Part shown: positions 21,315-31,361 of the stretch, one piece after another
Layout: the number at the start of each line of letters is the position of its first letter
Position numbering within the stretch: position 1 is the stretch's first letter
From: Labyrinthula sp. Ha
Lineage: Eukaryota; Sar; Bigyra; Labyrinthulida; Labyrinthulaceae
NCBI GenBank assembly: GCA_015227615.1
Contig: JAALGZ010000013.1
Span: forward strand, 1,234,226 to 1,298,225
DNA: 64,000 bases
Direction of reading: 5' to 3'
Notes under the pieces: generated by a model
Databases searched by the model: none
Seen by the model: the letters and a program-made list of their open reading frames with translations, nothing else
What the model was told of the DNA's origin: nothing
Made by a program: the position numbers and the translations under genes

Positions 21315-23076
21315 CTTTTGGTGTTTTAATAGGGTATTGAAAAATACAGAATAAACATCTAAACAGTTATCATGCTAACACAAGATCTCTATAATTCTGA
21401 CCACTGCCCGTTTATATATCTTTGCATAAAGCGGAGCAAAACAATAATACGGGAAATTCTTTTTCAATTAATATTGAAATTATTCTTCAGTATTTAGATT
21501 GGTAAGACGCTAAATCAGAGCTCAAGAATCACTCACGAGTTGAATTAACTTAATGGTGTACAAAAACTATATCCTCTACATTTGAAGAAATATTTCTGGT
21601 TGTTTCCTCCCAATAACATTTCTTCGCTTACTTGCTCTCTATTTTTTTGGCTTTTTGCATTTTTAAGCGTTTTCGGATGTGGAATAAGTACTAGTCGTGA
21701 TACTAGTTTAAAAAATTCTCTTGGTTATTTTAAGTAATAAATACTCAGTTAAATGGATGCGAAATTATATACCATAGCATCACAACTTAGATATCCAGAA
21801 TTGAAGTTTTCCAGCGGTCATTTTCTCCATTAATATTATGAATTTCTAAAGCATGAACCTGGAATTTGTAACTCTCTCTAAAATTTTTCTTCATAACGCA
21901 ATTAGTTTCTATGAGTTTGTGATAAGTAGATAATATTATCACACTACGTTTCAAGTGAGTAAGATTTCATTATTTTAAACGAAACCCAACTTCTTTCGAT
22001 TGTTCTTATCTCTAAATACTCGTACATATCTAGATCCGTCTGAACTGTACATAATTATTTGATAGATGGATCTGTAACGAATTTTAGAATTTTAGCTTTT
22101 TCACATACTTTCTCTGAACCTATGAATTATTAGCTAAACTACGAAACAGCCATTCCAAAGTACCCATCCCCACGATATTAAAATTATATAAGATCTCCAA
22201 CAAAACTGTTCATCAGATTCCATAATCAAAGATTGAAATTAATCAAAGTGATATTGAGCTAAACTATTGACGCAAGTTGTGGTTTTGCTTATGTTCACTT
22301 ATAAAGTCTGGTGATACCCACCTTTACAATCTAAACTAACTCTTACGGTGCTACTTTAACTATCTTCACTTTAAATACCTCAATCTCAATACAACACACA
22401 ACAATATAAACTCTCTCAAAACATATTTTTGTTTCAACAAGTATGAACTTTGAATGCTTTCTAAATTGTTATGCCAAGAGTCAAATCCAATATTACCATA
22501 ATCAAAAATATCTTTTTTCCTGATACATTCAAAACATAACTACTTACTAAATATAGCAACAACACTTTTTACTCAAACAAACTAGCTTCACCATCAAAAG
22601 AATTCAAACTTGTTAAAAGATCTTTTAAAGAAGCTCTTCCTTTTAGTAGGCTTAAGAGTAACTTCTTTGTTCGGAGAAATAACTTGGAAATCCTGAACAA
22701 TTCTATTTCTGAACTTTGGCATTATAATTTCAATTAAGTTATTCAAATATTCTTTATGATTACTTTAAACTAAAGTGAAAGCTATAGATTTTTCACTTGA
22801 CATAAAAATATCAAAAACATGATCTGTTCCAAAAAACTAATCTTGCAAAACCTTTATACAAAAGACTTTGACTAATTCCTTCTTGTGATTCAAACAAGAT
22901 TACAAGAATAACAAAATTAGATAAAGGAACATATCTTTCAAAAAACAAGTTGAATATCAGCTTTAAGAGAGGGCTTTATTCTCGAGTTTTGAAAATCTGG
23001 AAGTAATTCAGGAAGAACACAAGCATCAATAACTTTTTCCACAGGTATCAAAATTAAACTTTTCACAGCCAAGGTT

Positions 23077-23104
23077 AATATATATATATATATATATATA
23101 TATT
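23077..23104. repeat. (TA)n microsatellite inside the Roco relic
   Basis: A pure TA run of about 26 bases lies in the COR-coding part of the Roco relic; it probably grew after the gene lost function. Confidence 0.85.
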
Positions 23105-24913
23105 CTTTTTCAGAGTATTCATTTAAAAGAACATTAAAGATTTCAATACTAATTTTTCTATAATCAACTTATCTTCTATATAGAGGAAATATATCGCTTT
23201 GAATACGAAAAGCAAGTTGATGAAAAGTTGGATCACGAATAAATTTTCCTAAAGCATGAGCTAAATAGGAAGGAGCTAAGAATATAAAGTTTTCTTCTGC
23301 ATGTAACTCTAAATCCGGAAAATAACAAATTACACCAACTTTTAAATATATTTCAAGCATTTTTTCAACTTCCCAATCTTCAAAACCACAAGAATAAGAT
23401 TTATCTTGAAATTCTTTCAAAGTCATAATATTCGTTTGTTCTCGACAATTATCCATGAAAAAAGCCAAGAAATTCCCACTTCATAATTCAACAAGTTCTT
23501 CTTATCTATTCCTGCTGCTCCAGAAACAACACTTTTTATTTTATCTTTAATACCCTTTATTTTTTGAGAATCTAATTTTGAATTCTCAATAGAAAAAAAA
23601 TATTCCTATCATTTTTCAATATATTTAACTTAGAAGAAAGACTATTAGCAAAGTCTTGAAGTTTATTTTGTAATTTTTCTAGATTTGTATCTGTAATATT
23701 CTTTTTTTATATCTTCTTAAATAAGTACCAATAAGAATAACTGGTGCCTTTTCTGCATTTTTTTAAATACTTTCACACCAAAATTGTAATCTAAATAAAT
23801 AATTTTGAGATATTTTTGTCATATTAAAAACTAGAAAGTAAAGCGAATTTGAATTCATAAAAATATGATGAACAGAAGAAAATATTTCTTGTTCACCAAA
23901 ATCATAAACACGAAAATAAATATCTTGAGTATTAAAAACAGGATAATTAGTTTTCATACCTTCAATAAACTTTTCATCAGAAACTGTTCTTGAAAGAAGT
24001 TCTTTTTCAAAATCAAGTTTATATTTTGCCTCAACTTTTTGATTAGGATCAAAATCAGTATAAACAACATAAGGAAGACTATTTTTTACTCTCTGAACAC
24101 TTAGTTCATATTTAGATATTGAGTTCCAGTTATAACTATCTGGGTTTATTGAAAGTATATCAATATCATTCAAAACTAAAGTTGAGTTATTATCAAGTAA
24201 AAAACTCTTGTCAAATAAACTTCTGATGGTAGAAGTTTTTCCAACTCTTCCATCACCCATAAAAAAAAACTTGACATTCATTTAAAAGAGTATATCTATT
24301 GTAGTTATCTTTTAGCTTTATGGAAACATAATGTTTAAGTCTTTCTTCTAAATTTTTTATATTGAATATATTCTTTCCAAGTTCAAACAATAAAAGAGAA
24401 GAATGATATTCAAGTAAATCTTGAACTTCATTCTTTTTGTCTTCAGTATTTATTTCAGCTACTCTCAAACTAAACACTCAAAACAAAAAAAAATAAAACA
24501 TAAATTTCAACAAATAAGAAAAATTTTCCAAACATTGTTTTGTTAAATCGGTAATTTCTGGGGTATCAATCCTCAAATTATCTTCTTGAATACTAGAAAT
24601 AAACAACAACAAAGAAAATACAAAATGTTAACCATGGTTTCTATTTTTGAAATTTCTTCCAATACTTTAACAAATGTTTCTTTTTTTATGTTATTTTTTC
24701 CAATTCTATTATTAGCATAAGTAAAAAGTATATTTATTGACTTTATTATTTGTCCTTTTAAAAATATGGAAAGAGAATTATCTTCCGGAATATTGCAGAT
24801 GTTAAAACTAAACAATAAAAATAAAAAAATACTTTAAAGACAGAATATTTAGCTTTTTTTTTATTTTCTCCATGCCAATAACATTCAAGTTACTTAAATT
24901 ACATCCAATAAAC

Positions 24914-24941
24914 CTAAATTAAAAAGATGATAAGAAAGTAC
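24914..24941 (-). other. 28-nt intron in the Roco relic
   Basis: On the minus strand this segment begins GT and ends TAG. Removing it joins FPKVQQLQ to FIGCNLSNLNV in one frame. The length matches the SCOT introns, supporting 27-28 nt as a normal intron size in this genome. Confidence 0.65.
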
Positions 24942-25699
24942 TGAAGTTGTTGAACCTTAGGGAACTTTTCAGACCAAACAGAAAGTGAAGCTCCAATCAA
25001 ATCTAATGGACAGAAGTAAAAACTAAAAAAGAAAACAATATATCTGAATACGTCAACATAAAAATCTTCTTTTTCACATACATATCTTTGATAAATTCAT
25101 CTGCTTTTTTTTCTAAACCTTTCGCCCTCAACCAGGTTAGAATCCTCATCATAAGACCTAAATATCATTCGGAAGCATAATTTAACCATTGAATGATAAA
25201 CTCTTGTCTTTGACTTCTATTAACAAATTGTTGTTTGCTTGTTGGCGCTCTAAGTGACATTTCTTACGTTTGCTCTCCGACGTTCGGGACTTCGTTTTTT
25301 TTATTATTTTCGGAATTCTTGTTCGTAAGTTGAAATATAGAGTCCGTATATTTTTTAATTACTGGTAATTTAGAATAGTTTGAAATATATATTATCTAAA
25401 ATATATCACCTAAGTTTATAACAAGTTTTAGAAAAGAAATAATAGTTAAAAACGAGAACCTTTTTTATTTGATAAGAACGAATATAATATCAAGTTTATA
25501 TACTTGCTATGTGAGTTCGTGACTCTAGAAAGAAGTTTATTCTTTTGAAATTTGAAGCAATATTTTTCACGTGACATGATCTGATTGGTTGAAATATATT
25601 TTAAGCAACTAAGAACTATCAAATTACCTTGCGAAGTTTGGAACATAACAACTTAAAAAGTAAAAAAATGGCACAACAATAACAAAAAAACCTACATTG

Positions 25700-27660
25700 A
25701 AAGCAAAAAAAACAAAATTTTCGAGAGTTGGGTCCAGTAGAGTTCTGTTTCGGCTGCTCAAATGTTGGAGACAAAATAAAATTATACCACGGGAGTATTT
25801 AAGATTTATAAGAAAAGTTCTCAAAACTTTCCAAGGTCTGATGAAGAAAAAACTTGTTCAAGTAGTAAAAATGAATACATATATAATTTGATGTAGAAAA
25901 AACAAAAGAAAATCCTTTTGAAGTAAACATTAAGTTTAATTTGGTAAGAAAAATCTTCATTTTCTTTATAATTAGCCTGAGAACCCTATGACATGAGTTT
26001 AAATTTATGTTATCAAGAAAAAAAATGTTTCAAACCTCACTGAAAATTACACTAAGTTTAATGAAATGCTTGGAAAGATAAAGAAAACTAGCAATCACAA
26101 AAAATAGACCCTTTCAAGAGAATTTCATTAAATTTAAAGCTAATTAATGTTTAAGAGAGAGAGAGATTAAAATTGCTAGAAGTGTAGTTGAAGATAGAGG
26201 AGATGTTAATATGAAGTTTCAATAAAATGTGGAGCAGGATGTATGATTAGACGTAAAGTTTTTATGACTTAATTCAATAAACCCAAAAAATTATCTAACC
26301 CAATTAAGCGGCTTAAGTATTCAAAAAAAGTTTCAAAAAAAAATGTATGGCATATATTTCGACTGTATTTAACTACATACAAAACAAAGTATTTCGTGTT
26401 ACAAAGCGTTGTTTGTGCTTCCTATAGGCGTGTATTATTTTAAGTATAAAATATTTTGGCTATACCTGAATGGAGACCTAAAACGCTACAGATGTTATCA
26501 AGCGCCAAGAAATATTTAGCCTTGGATATATGGAAGTAACTGTTTGAACGAAGTTCAAGGTTCATTTCAGAGTGATCAAAATTTGTACATGACCCATTTG
26601 CATTAAATTAGCCACTTTCTAGTATACATTGTATCTTTCTACAAGTTGCTCTATGGTGAAAACTTGCAACTCTTCACGACAATTTTCTCAAAGAAATATT
26701 TCAAATTTTTCACCTCCCTCAACTCTGGCTTATTTTGTTGAAGCTCTTTTAGCGAAATCTCCCAATATTACCCAACAAAGTAGCCAAAGAAAAACAATAG
26801 GAGTAAAAGAGACTCTGCGCTCGAGAGCTGCTTTGATGAGTTTAAAATTTTCAAACAAAGACACTCAAAAAGTGTAGTACATACACAATAAGTTTAAAGC
26901 TAAGGAAGACTCCAAGATAAAACAAAGAAAGTGGACCTTGGATGAAGTGAAAACCTATCAGGACAACCTTGTTACGAAGCAGGAAAAAAATGCGGTGTAA
27001 GTTTAAAACTTTGACTAATAAGGATGCAGATATTCCAGATAAAAAACTTCGATATCTATCAGATTAAAATTATTAAGTTCATAATTGCGATATCCAAGTA
27101 TAAAATTTAAGAGTGCACATGAAACTTTGACCAGAAAACTAAGCAACATACGTGATGAAATTACTTAAGAAAGAAACATAATGCTCCTACATGTTCATGG
27201 CCTGGTAGCATAAACATGTATATTTTCTGCAGAAATTAGAGCAGAATCTGTGTAAAGAAACAGTTACCAGTTAATGTGAAAGGTTTCCTCCTGGAAGATG
27301 GAAATATGAAGGCCAACCTTTGTATGAGAAAGATAATAACAATAATTTTGATAGAATCAATGTACCAGCATCTAACACGATTGAACTCAAAAACAGTATT
27401 CAGAACAAGGCAACCTTAAAATTATCAAGTAAATCGTTTTCAAAATGTTGAAAGCGCAAGTCGGAATTCAAGTTACTTTGGAACGAGGATTCTCATTCAG
27501 AAAAGTGATTGAAAAAGACATTTTCTGCTGCCCAAATGATGGGAACGTTTTGAAGAAAAAAATGAGATGGTGTGTTTCAATAATTAATCCTGGTTATGAA
27601 TAAACTCTTTCCAAAAAATCCAGCATTCCATAAAATGTACTTCAGTAGCTACCAATAGAA
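25700..27660 (+). repeat. Unclassified ~1.9-kb coding-like repeat, copy A
   Basis: This unit aligns along its length with 40420-42300. Shared landmarks include GTTGCTMTATGGTGAARA near 26641 and CCCTCAACTCT near 26717. Copy A keeps several protein-like stretches on the plus strand, such as RVLFRLLKCWRQNKIIPREY (25747 onward), RKWTLDEVKTYQDNLVTKQE (26928 onward) and, near 27495-27545, GFSFRKVIEKDIFCCPNDG. They lie in more than one frame with stops between them. I recognise no transposase, polymerase or host family. It is an old multicopy sequence, either a decayed gene family or the body of an unknown element. The LINE begins about 350 bp downstream. Confidence 0.6.
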
Positions 27661-28047
27661 TGAACAAACTCTTTACTTGAGCTTTATCTTAGAACTACGA
27701 GCTTATTTCCTTCATATCACCAAAGTTAAATTAGGAAGAAGAATTCCTGCCTAAGTGACTTAAACTTTCAATACTTTTGTATGTTCATTGACCTGTGAGA
27801 CTTGACTATTTCTTCTTGCACTTACATACGGTTGATGATATGGTAGATATTTTCCTTTGTTTCCCTTTACTTTAAGTCTAACTACATTTATTTTTTGACA
27901 GTAACCTTTTATACTAGCCTTTATGTTGAAATATCACCATTTAAATTTGGGTAACTTGAAAATGGTAAGTAAAAATAGTTACCCAAAATTCACCTGAGTG
28001 AACAAAAGCTATTTGTAATTCAAATTTTGGGAAAACTGAACAAAAAG

Positions 28048-28773
28048 ATGCAAATCTCTAGTTCTTCTTTGAACCGCTCCGTTCAAGCCTCAACAGAGGT
28101 CCCAGAGCACGCGAGCCTTCGAAGACGCTCAGTCTCTGTACTGAGTGTCAACGTTGGTGGTCTTACTACCTTCAAACTAAACGTACTTCGTGAACTTTCC
28201 AGGGACGCAGACGTCCTGATGCTACAAGAAGTGAACAAGCAAGGCTACAAGAGACTAGAACAAGAGGTGAACGTTAGCCAAAGAGCAGGAAGGTGGTTTT
28301 TGTCAAAACAGCCCAACTGCTCCGAAGGCGTAGCAACGTTTCTGTGCCAAGAACTCTCTGAGAGGGTTGTTGGAGTTCAGACTCCGAGCGACAGGATTCT
28401 AAAAGTTGTAGTAAGCCTAAATGGTAAAGCTCAAGCTGTTTTAGTAAATTGTTACGCCCCGCACTCAGGAAAAAGTGCAGATGATTATAAAAAATTTCTC
28501 TCTAAATTAAAAAAAGTGACTTCTAAAGTAAACAAGAGAAGGCTCATCCTCATTGGAGGTGACCTTAACGCGCAGTTGAACCGGAACTTTAAACAAGATA
28601 ACAATCGATATGGATATTCGCATAGATCGAACAGGAACGGAAAGATGCTGGAAAGATGCTGGAAAGATGGCTGCTACAGCATGAATATGAGGTTGTTAAC
28701 TTTAAATTCAAAACGGGAAGGAAAAAGGAAAAGAAACATGCAACATACTACCAGAAAGGCAACTCCAAGATAA
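28048..28773 (+). CDS. LINE ORF, first part (endonuclease), interrupted by an 11-bp duplication
   Basis: This frame carries the endonuclease up to about 28639. There, GAAAGATGCTG occurs twice in tandem (28640-28650 and 28651-28661), shifting the frame, and translation runs into 37 unrelated codons. The endonuclease continues in the frame that opens at 28656. Without one copy of the duplication, a single product of about 1,100 residues would result. Confidence 0.88.
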   Translation: MQISSSSLNRSVQASTEVPEHASLRRRSVSVLSVNVGGLTTFKLNVLRELSRDADVLMLQEVNKQGYKRLEQEVNVSQRAGRWFLSKQPNCSEGVATFLCQELSERVVGVQTPSDRILKVVVSLNGKAQAVLVNCYAPHSGKSADDYKKFLSKLKKVTSKVNKRRLILIGGDLNAQLNRNFKQDNNRYGYSHRSNRNGKMLERCWKDGCYSMNMRLLTLNSKREGKRKRNMQHTTRKATPR

Positions 28774-31361
28774 AATCAGAAATTGACTTCTTCGTAACAA
28801 ACAATTTACCCTTGTTGACATCCTTCAGAATTGTAAAAAGCATTTCAGCGAAGCTGTACGGTGGTACAAATTTCGATCACCAGGCAATTGAAGCCAGATT
28901 CTTGGCCAACTTAACACACAAGTCCTTTGTCCACAAAGAAAAGCCAGATGTAAGTCTGTTCCTTAAGGACCGCAACCTGGCACAGCTAGTAAATGACAAA
29001 ATCGGAGAAAAACTACGTGAAATGGCCGGCGAAGAAGCAGCGTATGAAGATCTCGTCCCATTAGCCAGCAAAATCCTAAAAGAAAACATTCCCCCACTAA
29101 ACTTACAAATCCCTGAAAGAGAGAACTCAGCAGGAACCGTCGAGCTAGTCGCAAAGAAAAGAAGAGAGTTCTCAACAGCCACACGCCAACAAAAGAAGGA
29201 TTTAACGGCAGCAGTAAAAGCAAGTGCGCTAGTAGACAGAAACATCTGGCTAAACAAAGTCTCCAACAAGATTCAGCAGCTTTTTAGAACCAACAGAACA
29301 AGGGAAGCCTATGCAATAGTAAACAGACTGAAACCAAAGAAGAAACTGCAAGCAAGAATAAATACCGATTCAGCCGGGAACAGGGTGGACGTAGGCTCCA
29401 GACTTCGTATTCTGAAAGAATATATGGAAAAACAACAAATACCTCCTACTCCAAAAATACAGCTTTCAAAAAGTCGGATAGAACATTACCACAGACCGAT
29501 ATTTGAACCGGCTCTTCAGAAAAGTATCGATGTTCATCCGCCAACTTCGGATGAAGTGCTAACAACCATCAAACAGCTCAAGAACAACCGTGCACCAGGA
29601 CTAGACAACATTCCAAACGAACTCCTAAAAACTTCAGTAAAAGTCCAAAAACTCATCACCAGGAAGATCCAAAACATCTTTAGAAATGACTCCATCCCAA
29701 ACAAGGATCTGAAAATATTATGCAGTAGCAAAATAATCCACATCTACAAACAAAAAGGAAGTAAAAATGAACCTAGTAGTTATCGTCCCATTGCGCTGTT
29801 AAATACAACATTCAAGCTTCTTACAAAGATCATTAATAATAGATTGACACACATCCTAGAGAAACTGCCATCATACCAGGCAGGTTTTAGATCCAACTTC
29901 AGTACAATGAATAAAATTGAAGTTCTCAATAGCATAGTCAAGCATTGTCTTAGAAAAAATCAGAAGCTGAAGTTACTCTTTGTAGATTTCCAGAAAGCTT
30001 TCGACTCGGTTGACCATAGATTCATCCAAATATCCTTGAAAGAACATCATGTGCCAAAGAAACTGAGAAAGATAATAAAAAGTCTATATGAAGCAGCAGA
30101 GGTAAGAGCAGTAGAAGGAAACAAGCTTTCAGGAAGTGTAAACTTAAGACGTGGGGTTCTACAAGGGGATTCATTATCTCCAGCTATCTTCGTAGTAGTT
30201 TTAAATTCAGTAATGAAAAGAATAAACCATAGTACCTTGACCAACTTGACAGTAGCGGGAATGAAGTTCAATTACTTAGCGTTTGCAGACGATATAGTCA
30301 CAATATGCGACTCCGATGAACAAATCTCAAACTTCGTGAATCAACTTCAAACTCTGGAACCTGTGTCTGGATTGAGAATAAATATATCAAAAACCAAAAT
30401 CTTCCTGACAGATGAAGGCTATGAAATAAATGAAGATATACCTGACGAAGACATCAACCTCATTTTATCCAAATTCTACTGCGAAACCTGTGACAGATAT
30501 TTTGAAGCCAAGAAAAGTTATGATGCCCATTGTAGAAGTAGGTTCTGCGACGGCACGCGTAATCGCAGTCGTAAAGGTACGTTAGCTGTTCTCCATACTA
30601 AAGAAATTCTGGAACAAAAGTTGCAACCTTCAGCCGATCCAGTAACAGTAAATGGCGAGTGTATAGAGCCAGTGAAGTCATATAAATACTTGGGGATGGA
30701 ATTTAATTCAGCTGGTATCTTAGTAAATAGTATCTTACAAAAACTGGAACTCTGCGAAATAAGACTGAACAAATATCGGGACTTTATTCAATCTCCTGAA
30801 ATCTGGAACGCAACAAAACGAAATCTTGTACGAGCTCTGGTACTCTCGCCTGGTTTGAATAGTCTTGTCAACTGGCCCGAGTATGAACGAATAAATAAAA
30901 AACTTCATATGCTTTCGAGGAAGATCAAAGCAGCCATTGAAAACATTCATATAAAGGAGGTGAGAATCCAAGAAGGCGACCTAGATGTGTGCAAGATTGT
31001 CCAAGATCTAAAAGATAAATACAACAGGACAGAAAAAACGCTCCACGATGAGCAACTTACCTCCCTCAGACTCTCAAACATCAACAACAACTTAGAACCC
31101 AAGAGGCCCAGGGAAATATCATATCTGGAAGTCCAAGATCGGCTTAACTGGAACCCAACACCTCCTACTGAACCGCCACCTGAACAATCACAACAAGAAG
31201 AGAGCAACCTGTCAAATACCCCTCCAACTCCAAACAGAATATCCCCGATAGCCATCGCCAGAACCATGTCCAGATACAAAAGGCAAAGGCTGGCCATAAT
31301 AAATCCTCTTGAATATACTCAAACGATGCTTGCTGTGAACGAAAGTATCCAGAATCCCTAA
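28656..31361 (+). CDS. LINE ORF, second part (endonuclease end, reverse transcriptase, zinc finger)
   Basis: 901 codons from the ATG at 28656. The first ~90 residues finish the endonuclease (MLERWLLQHEYE... FDHQAIEARF). The reverse transcriptase core spans about 29540-30400, with the catalytic FADD near 30290. A C2HC finger (cysteines at 30480 and 30489, histidine at 30528, cysteine at 30546) lies between the NISKTKIF motif and the YLGMEF thumb motif, an unusual position. The tail is rich in Pro, Gln and Thr. The frame is open throughout with all catalytic residues present. Confidence 0.92.
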   Translation: MLERWLLQHEYEVVNFKFKTGRKKEKKHATYYQKGNSKIKSEIDFFVTNNLPLLTSFRIVKSISAKLYGGTNFDHQAIEARFLANLTHKSFVHKEKPDVSLFLKDRNLAQLVNDKIGEKLREMAGEEAAYEDLVPLASKILKENIPPLNLQIPERENSAGTVELVAKKRREFSTATRQQKKDLTAAVKASALVDRNIWLNKVSNKIQQLFRTNRTREAYAIVNRLKPKKKLQARINTDSAGNRVDVGSRLRILKEYMEKQQIPPTPKIQLSKSRIEHYHRPIFEPALQKSIDVHPPTSDEVLTTIKQLKNNRAPGLDNIPNELLKTSVKVQKLITRKIQNIFRNDSIPNKDLKILCSSKIIHIYKQKGSKNEPSSYRPIALLNTTFKLLTKIINNRLTHILEKLPSYQAGFRSNFSTMNKIEVLNSIVKHCLRKNQKLKLLFVDFQKAFDSVDHRFIQISLKEHHVPKKLRKIIKSLYEAAEVRAVEGNKLSGSVNLRRGVLQGDSLSPAIFVVVLNSVMKRINHSTLTNLTVAGMKFNYLAFADDIVTICDSDEQISNFVNQLQTLEPVSGLRINISKTKIFLTDEGYEINEDIPDEDINLILSKFYCETCDRYFEAKKSYDAHCRSRFCDGTRNRSRKGTLAVLHTKEILEQKLQPSADPVTVNGECIEPVKSYKYLGMEFNSAGILVNSILQKLELCEIRLNKYRDFIQSPEIWNATKRNLVRALVLSPGLNSLVNWPEYERINKKLHMLSRKIKAAIENIHIKEVRIQEGDLDVCKIVQDLKDKYNRTEKTLHDEQLTSLRLSNINNNLEPKRPREISYLEVQDRLNWNPTPPTEPPPEQSQQEESNLSNTPPTPNRISPIAIARTMSRYKRQRLAIINPLEYTQTMLAVNESIQNP

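Larger units (their letters stand above)
13543..22593. other. Large AT-rich desert
   Basis: About 9 kb with no supported gene. It contains AT microsatellites (14935-14975, 15296-15312), an 18-bp GC-rich palindrome (21297-21314) and weak coding-like islets: 16215-16350 on +, and 19220-20650, which is less AT-rich than its surroundings with scattered open stretches on both strands. None could be assigned to a family or to a splice model. They may be remnants of old elements or genes. Confidence 0.4.
22594..25260 (-). pseudogene. Decayed Roco-family gene (ROC-COR GTPase)
   Basis: Coding traces run from an ATG at 25260 to a stop at 22594-22596, about 880 codons. The N-terminal third has leucine-rich-repeat-like text (VQQLQ, then FIGCNLSNLNVI across a 28-nt intron). 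Next comes the ROC domain: P-loop GDGRVGKTS (24231-24257), switch II VYDFGEQE (23888-23911) and APVILIGT (just below 23760). The COR domain follows, with VGVICYFPDLELHAEENFIF and FIRDPTFHQLAF, to the end. No kinase follows. The reading frame shifts several times, nearly always in A or T runs (for example the nine-base run at 24262-24270), and three in-frame TAA codons and one TGA interrupt it. A (TA)n run (23077-23104) lies inside COR. Roco proteins are dimeric signalling GTPases. It is probably dead, unless part of the damage is homopolymer error in the assembly. The retained intron shows it is not a processed copy. Confidence 0.82.
27979..31361 (+). mobile_element. LINE (non-LTR retrotransposon) with AP endonuclease and reverse transcriptase
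   Basis: An open frame follows a TAG at 27976 and its first ATG is at 28048. The N-terminal part is an apurinic-type endonuclease: SVLSVNVGG, VLMLQEVNK, NCYAPHSG, LIGGDLNAQ, SEIDFFV and FDHQAIEARF. The reverse transcriptase follows: NNRAPGLDNIPNELL, YRPIALLNTTFK, LLFVDFQKAFDSVDH, GVLQGDSLSP and YLAFADDIV. Then come a CX2CX12HX5C zinc finger, the SYKYLGMEF thumb motif and a Pro-rich tail ending at TAA 31359-31361. Codon use is less AT-biased than the surroundings. The 3' end of the element is not defined; 31362-31900 is probably its 3' UTR. Being so intact, it must be a young copy. Confidence 0.93.

Noticed and set aside
23760-23800. An 18-nt intron removing the TAA before APVILIG in the Roco relic
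   Set aside because: Removing it would shorten the conserved spacing between the Trp and the Pro of the ROC G4 region, which fits the family exactly when the segment is kept.
22594-25260. Reassigned stop codons (TAA as Gln, as in ciliates) to explain the TAA codons in the Roco relic and the short introns
   Set aside because: SCOT, NiSOD, the LINE ORF and the pseudo-GTPase all end naturally at TAA and ADAM at TAG; reading through gives meaningless extensions.
28870-31300. Long minus-strand frames within the LINE
   Set aside because: They lie opposite a well-supported coding frame and have no domains; they are shadows of its codon use.
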